Below are positions 43,500 to 54,088 of a stretch of 64,000 nucleotides of DNA, piece by piece (position 1 is the first letter of the stretch; each line of letters begins with the position of its first letter). The position numbers and the translations under genes are program-made. The notes below the pieces were generated by a model, which saw nothing but the letters and a program-made list of their open reading frames with translations, did no database searches and was not told the DNA's origin. This stretch comes from Imbricaverruca yamaguchii (lineage: Eukaryota > Arthropoda > Thecostraca > Neoverrucidae): NCBI GenBank assembly GCA_034440575.1, contig JAOTOL010001309.1, positions 62,001-126,000 on the forward strand, in the 5' to 3' direction.

Positions 43500-46259
43500 A
43501 TATCAGTTCAAAATAAATGCAATTATGCATGGAAACCAACACACAGTTGCACTCACGACTAGTAAAATGCTATCACATATACTTATACACCTACCATGTA
43601 GTTAAGTAGGTAACCATCCATACACCAAACCATCTCATGCATTTTCAAGACCCAAACTACCACCGACTCACCAGTTTTTAAACTGCGTTAATTGCCTTGC
43701 ACCCAGAGCAAAAGACATCTCGGAATATTAACAGCAAATTAATTAAATTCTACACGGAAAGAAATACGCAGTCGCGCTGCAGATGGACTCAGCCGTCGAG
43801 ATATCCACTGAACTACAGAACTCCACTGTCTGGATTTGAAGTGAATCTATGGCGGGAGCTATAAGTGCTATAATCGTACCGTATCTAGACTGCAATGAGC
43901 CTAAATGCAGCTGTGGTTGGAATTGTCTCAGACGCATCACAATTGTTACAGGAAAATAGAGATGAGCAGGAATTTTAGGTACATTTTAGTTCCTCATCAT
44001 AGTATGATGGTAAGACAAACAGCTTCAGTTTGCACGGAATTTGCATTTATACAGATAAGAAAGTTAATGTTACACAACATATTTCTTTTTCATTTTGGGA
44101 TTGTGGAGAAACCCTAACTATATCGATCAGCGGGTATCACACGCTACTCTACGATAGCAAGCGCTCGAATCCGGCGGGAGCCACCGAATGTGAAATCCGC
44201 ACATGCTTTGCAGTTATATTCGTGTTAGTATTTTACATTTTATTTTAGTATCTTAATAGTCGTGGTCTCGTGGGGGGAACCTCGGGACCAAAATTAGCGA
44301 TGTGTTCATTATAGGATAGGGTGCGTGCCTATGTATCGTCAGCGTGAGATGTGCTGCCGGATGTTCATGTGAAAGCTTGTAAGATGGAACGTTGTGCTTG
44401 GTTATGTTGGGTTGGGTTAGGCTAGTCGTAGCCTTTGTCGTTTCAAACTTTTAAGTTTGAAGCACCTTTTAACATTTGTTGAAAGACCTTTTGCATTTGT
44501 GTTTTGCATGGAGGGCCAAGTACCTTCCTAGGCTATGTTTTGCTACATTACATTTTGCTCTGTATTTTTAGCATTTCTGCTTGTGCCATATTACTGAACT
44601 CCAAGCCTGTGTTTGCACCCATTATCTTGTTTCCCAGCTTAAAAGTATGTGGAGGATATATGTGATCACATGCTAGGGGAGGGTGTATCTGGACATGTTG
44701 TTTCCTGAAAACGTACCTGTGGATATCTCCCACAATATGTTCAGCACATAACAAAAAGATGATGGTATTCATAAATGATGGACCTGTCTCTACCAAAATA
44801 TGAAGGTCTGATCACATGGTTCTACCAAGTTTGTGTGTATAGAGCTCATACAGTTCACAGGTACCATTTTAAGCTTCCAAGAACAGTTAGCTTAAGGACC
44901 TGAGGATACCATGAGGAAGGGACTCAATGTTCTTGTCAGTTACACCAGCAACTTTTAGTGCCTATTAATATCTTGTACCACAACAGCTACAGTGAGGTAA
45001 TCCTGTACATAGATGTTGTCATGTTCAAAATATGGTGCACCACTACAAAATAATTATGCTTTAAAGTTGCTCTTTGCAAGCAGTTATAGGAGTTTCATTG
45101 AAGGGAACTGTTTGAATATAGACAGCTTGTTCATTTTTATGCTCAGTAAACACAGCACAATTACTGGTTCAGGCATACAGAAGCAGCAGTTGAGCTATTT
45201 GTTGCATGGTGCCTGAAGTGTTCAGGACCCCACCCCTCTTCCCCTAATCATATTCATGAACATTGCATTGGAAAAATATGCTTGGAGCCACTTAAATTTA
45301 GAAGTTGTGTAGAAGCCAGCACTCAACCACTATTGATCTAATGATCATGCTAATCCTAATCTAATCCTAAGAGAAACATTGTTGAACACAGAACAAACAT
45401 TGTTGAACTCATATGAACAGAGTTGTGATTTCTTCAGTTTATCTCCACAAAGCTAGGCAGTAGGGATCCAACTAGTACAAGCTACTTTATGGCCATCAAC
45501 CATTTCCTGTCATCCATTACATCACATTTGACATTGGAAGGCATGTTCCTCTCCAATTATTAGGACTTTTTGAAATTAGGGCTTGGTCCCTGCAGTCCCA
45601 CCAAATAATGTACCCATGAAAATAGGAACTAGCCATGTTCCATCTACAATATGTCTGGCAAACAAAAACATCAGTGTGAATCATGATAATAGGATCTAGT
45701 TGGTATATTTGGGTTAATATTGATAAATTGTGTGCATTATCTACCAGTGTTTCACCCTTCAAACATTCAGGAATGCTTTGCATGTCAGAGAACACAATAC
45801 CTATAGTGGACACCATGTGGCCTCAGCTGCTGAGTTGTAAAACCATGACCAACCAATGGACCCTTTGGCATTAGGTCCTGATGTGTTCACATCACAATAA
45901 AGACTGCTAAATGATCACGTTTTGGTCGAAGCACCCTTAAACTCAAATAATGAACAATAAAGACTGTCAAAGAGATTTGCAAATGCTTGTGAAGTGTAAG
46001 ATATTGGGCACAGGAGATTTTCCAGTATGTGCCAGCCAGTCTGGTATGTTTTCCTATTAGTTAGCCAACCTGTCTGATATGTTTGTTTTGTCTATACAAT
46101 GTATGCATAACCTTACATTGTGACAGTTACCAAGTCATACTATTTCCATTTTGATAACCTGCTGTATGGTATGATGCATTTGTGTAGTTCCTTGGTGGGT
46201 GGTGGTAGTAAATGCTCTGTGTTGGAGCTGTATGGGACAAATGAACTGTTTCTTTTCCA
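43500..46259. other. Intergenic stretch upstream of APEX1, no gene seen
   Basis: AT-rich and CpG-poor except around 43700-44350. No coding similarity. A weak SINE family 3 tail (GAAGCACCCTTAAACTCAAA) lies near 45930. Confidence 0.45.
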
Positions 46260-46296
46260 GATTCTGCCCCAACTGCAAATACAGTTAATTATCAAA

Positions 46297-46326
46297 ATGT
46301 CTTCAAAGAACAAAAGGAAGGTTCAG
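46297..46326 (+). CDS. APEX1: APEX1 coding exon 1
   Basis: Ten codons, [10 protein letters not shown], then donor CAG/GTATGT. The basic cluster matches the N-terminal nuclear localisation type of the family. The ATG has an AAAATG context. Phase 0 joins to [11 protein letters not shown] in exon 2. Confidence is lower because such a short exon lacks its own homology. Confidence 0.65.
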
Positions 46327-49300
46327 GTATGTCCAGATGAAATGCGTGTGGTATCCCTCACTTGCAGAACATTTGTGAAACTAGTGATGATGTAGCTGAC
46401 AGGTAATATGCACTGCATGCACATATGAGGGTGGTGCACCCTGAATCTATGGGGTCTGATGACCTGGTTGGAAAAAAACAGAATTGGGATCCTTTGCATC
46501 AAGAACATTATCCTCTCCAGCAGACAATTCACTCCTTTTTCTCATTTGGAGGTGGAGTAGTGTCATTTGACAATGAACTGCTTGGTAGCAAAGTGCTCAG
46601 TATGCATTGGCAACTATATACAAAGCTGATATCACAGGTTTGAAGAAATGTATCCTGTTGATATTCAATTATGTAATAATTTTTATCTCCACATCCATGA
46701 TTACAAGGTACAAATCCAACCTTGCTCATTTTTTAAGGCAGACTTTCTTCACCAACAGGGTAGTAGAACACTGGAACCAGCTGCCAGAAAACATTGTCAG
46801 TAGCAGCACATTGAACATCTTTAAAAACAGCATAGACAATCATTATAAGAATATAGGGCTTGCTTTTCAGTATTACAGGGAGGGCTGATTGACAGATTTG
46901 GTGGGCAACTGGTTCAGTGTACACAGTGCAACCAAGAAGGGTCCTTGTGGCTCATAGTTGCACTAATCTTTTATGTCTTTATGTCTTCGCGTCTTTGTGA
47001 CCTATCTGTGGAATATGCAATCAAACATAAGCTGATCTGAGCTGAAGTCATGACTTGGACACCCTGCTATTCTATGCTAGATCTCACACTGCATCATAGA
47101 TATAGTACTTGGTCCAGGTTTAGTATGACAAGCTGGTTTTATGTACTTGAGTTGCACAAGTGCTTTCCAATTGTGCCATCAGCTAGTTTGCAGCAGTAGT
47201 TTATTCATTGTGAGGTCCGGAAGTGTTTCCTTCATATGGCAATGCCCTATAATCACAAACCTTCCATGGAAAACAACACTCATCAGTAGTTTATCAGTTG
47301 AATTACCATATCAAAATTGGTGAAATGCTCACATTATGCTCCTAACTTGACTTGGATGTGTCATACTGCATCTACTGAATGTGTTTTGGAAAAAAAAATA
47401 TTTAGATTAATTTTGATTATACTATATTATGAGCATAAGGCCAGTAATCAGGCTAATACTGTTGCTCATCCAGTGCATGATATCACTCATCAAATCAGAT
47501 GTGTAGCTTGTTTGACCTGCAAGCCAAGTGTTGACCTGAATAAAATTGCATGAAGCTTCCAAACATATAACTGTAATAACTCATCTTTTTACCATACTTG
47601 ATTCCTAGTATCTGTGCCATGATCTTGCTGGGAGGTGGGGTGTTCAACTGTCAGTATCTTCCTGCACAAACTCATGCACATCCTTCACATTGTGCTACAA
47701 AATTGTATTGACATCAGTGGTTTGACATGCTTGCCTGCAATCCCCCACTGCATGAAGCATGACTTCTAGGACACTGCCATGTGGGTCTTTTTACCCTGTT
47801 GGTGGGCTCCAGAGGTCGTCCCATCGCGTCAATGTGGCGATGGTCGACAAGGCTAGTTACAGTGCACCATCGCTCCTCACTTCCCAGTGATAAATTATTC
47901 GTTAAATATGGTGGAATATACCACTTTCTGAACACTGAATTGACATACCTCCCAACAGAGTATTGACATTCTGGTTTGGTTTATTAGGTGGTTCACCACA
48001 TGCTTTTTGCACATTAGTGGCTAATGGCGCCGCCTACACTGTTTTGCCGGTGGGCCGTGGGACTGGGAAATGTCCAGAGTGGTGCTAGTATTGAACCCAT
48101 GTACACAGGACCTTTGGTACCCAGAGCTCAACACCTTAACCACTTGGCCATTCCCGCCCAGTATCGACATTCTGCTTCATGATGTACCATTATGGAGTCT
48201 TTATATCAAATTTCCAACAGTATCTTGCTGATTAGTATCATGCTGATGCTCACCATTGCAGATTTTGATGCAAAAACATCCCTTATCACAATCTCGGGTA
48301 TGAAGATTGCCTAAGATGCGGTCCGTTGTTTAATATCAGTTGATATTGATATATATTTTGTATTGTTATCGCTAAAATAGTGCCCCTATGTCAGATATTG
48401 CAAAAGAAAAGGAAAAGGTGCACATATGAGTACACAGTTCGTCATAATTGTGTTAGATAAAACTACAATATCTATTAAATTGCATTGTTTTTTGCCGCCC
48501 CGGTAGCTTAGTTGGTTGGAGCGCTGGCCTGCACTGGTCTTCCCTGTACTGGCAACACAGGGTTCGGGTCGCTTCGCGCGCTCACATTTAGCCCCGGCCG
48601 GGAGTTTCAGTTGGCAGCTGGCCCGGTAAGGCCGGGGACCAGGACAAACTTTCGGTCTAAATTCTGCCGTTGAACTGGAGTTCATGGATCGGGTGGTGGG
48701 GCCAGGGTTCACGCAACAAGCTCTGCTTAGCAATAGAACCCTGGTTCGTCAAACCACCCTAGCAACAATTCGGATCAAATATTTAATTAAAAAAATTGTT
48801 TCCATGACAATTTCGACATCCTATGGTACTCGTTTTGACATCTCACACTTAACAAAAAGCCAAGCCATTATTTTAGCACTGCACTGCCTCTCTGTCGCTG
48901 TCAGGGTTACCAGTCTCATCATCTGCTGGTGCATGTTCAACTCTGGGAAAGAGTAGTGTTTGTCATCTTAGTGTTCAGCCTTAGGTGATTACACAAACAC
49001 ATCTTTGCCTAGACTACGTGCGAAGCACTAAAGGGTTTGGGTCCCATCTGGCGTGATGTTCCCAATCGTGATCTACAGGAGCTGTCCCATGATAGTGTTA
49101 GCGTATTGGTTCACTACTTGAAGCTCAATGTTTAGCCAATAGCATACTCACACATGGATGCTTCTCATTTATCTTGGGAGACATCGATTATGATCATAAA
49201 TATTCATAGTAATGACAACAAATACCATCTGGTCAGCAAATGCTATCGGTATAGCAGGCCATATAATATATTTGTTTTACAATAATGCATCAGTTATGCG

Positions 49301-52300
49301 TGTACAAGACATACATAACATGTACAAGACATAACTGTGTGTCATGTACAAGACATCTGACAACGCGTCTGACGGCAATGTCATCCGTTGCCGCCCGCGT
49401 TTGGTGCTCTCGAACTCGACATGTGGATGCGTCGATAATTCACGGATCTTGAAAGCGTCTCGAAGTGCTGTTCCCTGATCTCTGGGAACAGATATATCTA
49501 TAAGTGGATATAGACAGGTGTGGATATTCACAAACACACCAACTGTCTTTGTGAATATGTGATCATATCATAATGTCCTCAGCTGTGCCGAATCTGTGAT
49601 TTTTCATGATCATCCTAAATATTCCAGAGTGACGGATCAGGAGATGAACCTGCTGCGAAGATACAGGCTGTGTCTTCAGATGCTGTGAAAGACTTGGCTG
49701 GGGCAAAATGGAATCTGAAAATTCTCTCGTGGAATGTTGCCGGTCTTCGTGCCTGGACAAAGGTAGCAGAAGATAGGATAATTGTTATTAGTTAGTAATG
49801 TTGGTCATTTTTCTGGAGATGTCTTTTGAAACAGAACCTGCATAGAGGAGGGTAGTTATGCATCACTACATTGAGCATCAAATTTGGATATAAAAACGAA
49901 ACCTTAATTGCACTGTTGCTGCACGGAACTAAATTTGGTGTGAAGTATACAACTTGGACCGAAATTTATAGACAATCCCTGAATTTATCTGTTGAGGTGC
50001 TTTATGCCTGCGATTGCCTATCTGTATGTTTATTCTGATACTAATGTCATTCTAGATGATTGTCCAATATTCTATCATTGAACATTTCGCTCAATGTCAG
50101 GCTGCTACTGACTTAGCATTTCCATCAGTTTTATTCGGGCGTGAAAATTTGCTCCGAACCGCTGAATATGTTCATCTGGAAGAGGAAAATGGACAGCATG
50201 TATTAATGTACTGGCATGACTATTTCAGAAAGATGGGTACAAATTCATGTCAAAGGAGAAGCCTGACATTATGTGCCTTCAAGAGACGAAGTGCACCAAA
50301 CAGAAGTTGCCTGTAGAAGCAGATGTGAAGGGATACCACTCATACTGGCTGTCAGGTAAACATTTTGATGTGGGCGCTAGATTACCACTAGCAGTTCAGG
50401 TGCTCTTAAGCCCAAGTAAATAAACATGCAAACAACATTTGGTGGTTCACAATATGCTACTGGTTTCACCAAGAAATGTCAGCCACTTCATGGACGCTGT
50501 GTCCACAAGGAAAGCTGCGCGCTCTTTGCAGCCAAGTTAGCCGTTTTTCTTCTCAGTTAATGCCAGTTAATAGCTGTATTCTCTCATAAGTTAATTCAGT
50601 TTATTGCTTGTAAATGGGATGTACCTAGCACATGAACTGGAGTCCCTTGGTGACTAGTAAAACATACTGTACTCAAGTGAATTGCACTGTACCTATTTAA
50701 AGCGAGCTGACTGGCTTTTCTTAAAGAGGGTAGTAATATATGGTATGTTCTCCAGACCAGCTGCAGTCGTGCCATGGACAGATTTTCGCTCAAAAGAGTC
50801 GTAAACAGGTGATAAAGAAATTAATCATAATTAAAATATGCTAGAATTGTTTCAGTAGGTTTGCAGAATCAGGGTCGATGCTAAGTGCATGCGTGATATA
50901 TTGAACCTGAAACCACCTTCCGATCGGGAAATTCCAGTTCTATGGCACCGTTTGGGGAAATGTTTTAATGAACCCACATATTTGGCCACGGCCGTCTGGT
51001 GCCTGCGTCCTCTACCTTGCATGACCAGTTGCCAGCTGAATATCCTGGCCAGAGGCGTTCATGGCGAGCGCGTGAAACGACTTGACCCGTTGTTCCCAGA
51101 CCTGATACTCATTGCGAGCCGGTGCTCCACTAAGCCAACCGCGTGGCTTCAAGGGTCCAGCAAATCCAGTTGTATATTAGGCAGCAAATGGGATGACAGG
51201 GCTGGGCGCTGTATAACTACTGCAGTTGATGCGCCCTAAAACCCGAATAACTAACGGGATGGCAGGACAAATACATGAGCAATATTAATCTTATTCCGTG
51301 GCAAAAAGGAAATGGATGGTAAATCGTACTATTGACAGGTAGAAAAGCACTTACTGTTCTGTTGGTGACATAGGCAATATTATTGTCACTTGATAGCGTA
51401 CTATTGATAGGTAGAAAAACACTTAATGTTCTGTTGATGATATAGGCAATATTATCGTCACTTGATAGCGTACTATTGATTGGTAGAAAAGCACTTACCG
51501 TTCTGTTGATGACTATGGTTTAAACTATGTTGGCACTTTCCTGCCATATGTGTATGCTACTGTGATCCTCGTTTCATGTATTTCATGAACAGTTAGCACA
51601 CCTCTGAATGGCATAGCGATTTGTATAGCTCATGTTAACTGCCTTCTGAGTCATATTGGATGCGTCATAGTTCGTGACTGTTTCAGGCAAAGATGAGGGG
51701 TACTGCGGTGTGGGGTTCTACAGCAAAGAGAAGCCGCTCAACGTGACGTTTGGGCTCGGCGACAAGAAGCAAGACGAAGAAGCTAGACTGTTGACAGCTG
51801 AATACAAACAGTACTACATTGTAACAGCCTGTAAGGATAACCAGCACATATCGAATTGTTGGAAAGTCACGTTGGCCAGAAGGATGAAACGGCGACCTCA
51901 AATTTCGAAAGAATTAACTGCAAGCTTTGCACTTAGCACCGATATTCAAAAAACAGTTCCCGATTCTTCTACTGCAATTTTCACTTCAGAAATAGTTCGT
52001 AGCATGCATGGGAAAGTTGTGCATGCTGCAAGCTGTTTGTCAGATGAAGATAATATAGTGTATGCATTTGCAGATATTTAAATTTATTTTGTGTGTAATA
52101 CTTCTATATTTTATTCAGTTCTAGTTTAAAATTCATCATTTTACTATTATAACGAGCGCATGATACGCTTATGGAATGCATGTGATTTCCAAACGTTCAG
52201 TGCTTATACATATGTGATGCTGCTATTGTAAGCTAAAATTATTTTACTCCAATATCGCTGATCATTGAGAATGGAAGGTGTTCCTCTCCTACCATATTTC

Positions 52301-54033
52301 ATCAATAATTATCTATTCCCTTCTGGTTCACAACAGACTAAGCAATACAAATATATATTATGTGACGTCGCGGTGCAAATTGCAATATGATGTAGTCTTT
52401 CATGCTACATCATAATGCAAGAATTGACTCATTTTTATTTTCAAGTATTCATACTATGCAAATATGCAAATGGCTCATTTTCAGATGATAGTGTACTTAC
52501 GAAGCGCATGTCACTAGTTTTACGATATTTCGCTTGAATTTCACATTACGGTAATAGTCTTCGGGAAGTCAGTTTCCAATCAGACACCATGATGCAAAAC
52601 GAATTGGCACTGCTCTTGACCGCGTATGAGTAGAACTTGGCCGAGTGTACTGTTGACAGCAGTACACTCGGATATATATATATATTGATCGATATATTGC
52701 AACGTGATTCCACCAAGACTTTCGTTTTGTTGTTGGAAGTAACTTATGGAAGTCATGCTCATGTACTGTTAACGTCCCCAAAATCGGAACTGAAAGCTTG
52801 ATGTTTGCTTGGGTAATTCGTGTCCCATGATTAATGAACGCGATGTTTTAAAACCGCCAGATGCCAATTACCAGTTAATTTAATCGTGATGCGAAATAAT
52901 GTCAGCATGTCTAAATGTGATGTAAGGTTGCTCGCTGCGCAAGCTGTATATACGGATGTTTAACGGAAAGTACAGTGTTCGGGTTTCGTGCCACCTATCC
53001 TAACTGTAGTCATGCTCAATTTCCAAGTCTTATAGTTTCTACTATTATCCGTCCTTTTGTTTCTTCGGTTTTCTCATATCTCCTAGATAAAATGCACTGG
53101 GGTGACTACTGAGGATCCCAATATCCAACTCCAGGTAGAAAATGTGGGGCAAAGTGAAAATAAGACAGCAAGAGAAATGCTTGGTAATTGATCAGCTGCA
53201 ATGCCTCCAGTGTCGGTACTCCATGAAGCGTTGTAGCTGGTATGTAATCTGTGCCGCCTAGTATATTTGCGCGTTGTGAATGGTGGCGTGGGAAGTGATA
53301 GCCCAATTACACTGCTGCGTGACAAGCCCGGTGATACACCCAGCTCAGCGCCGATCCCCTCGTGACAGAGCACACGGGTGACGAGCTGCCGACTGGCGCC
53401 TCCGAGTGTGCTATGCTGACAGTGTGTGAATCCTCTGAGCGCTTCGTCGTGAATCCTCTCGGCGCTCCGTCGGCGCTCTATCGTGCAGTGCCGACAACTC
53501 ACGGCCGCCGTTCCACCCATCTGATGACAGACGTACCCAACTCCGGCCGGAAGCTGGTCACCATGCCCAAGAGGATGGCCTGGGACAGCCTGCTGAAGGA
53601 GCATCTATGCAAACTCGACGAGCAGAAGCCGGTCATCTATTGCGGAGATTTCAACGTGGCTCACGAGGAGATTGGTATGTTTGCTTACTTTTTGGTCGGT
53701 GTTGGAGATGTTGGTGGCTCGCTTTAGTCTGGTTGCTACTGATATTTTGAAGAGTAGTCTAGCAAGGGGAAGAGGAGCTGAACTGAGTTGACATTCATAG
53801 TGGTGAAGAAATTAATTTTTGTTGTCAATCATTCAGCATGAAAGCTTACAGTAAACACTAGTTTGGCTTGTTTGTGCGACATGCATGTCCTTTGTCGAAT
53901 CTGGTCTGCCTGGTAATTTGACATTGAATCACAATGATATATTATATATGGTATTTTATATATGGTATAAAAATATATATATATATTGGTGCATATTATA
54001 TAAATATGCATATATATATGTACTTATATAATA

Positions 54034-54088
<55 letters not shown>

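Noticed and set aside
39700..46297. Functional link between the LINE's APE-type endonuclease and the neighbouring APEX1 gene
   Set aside because: They share an ancient fold, but the LINE copy is broken and on the other strand; closeness looks coincidental.
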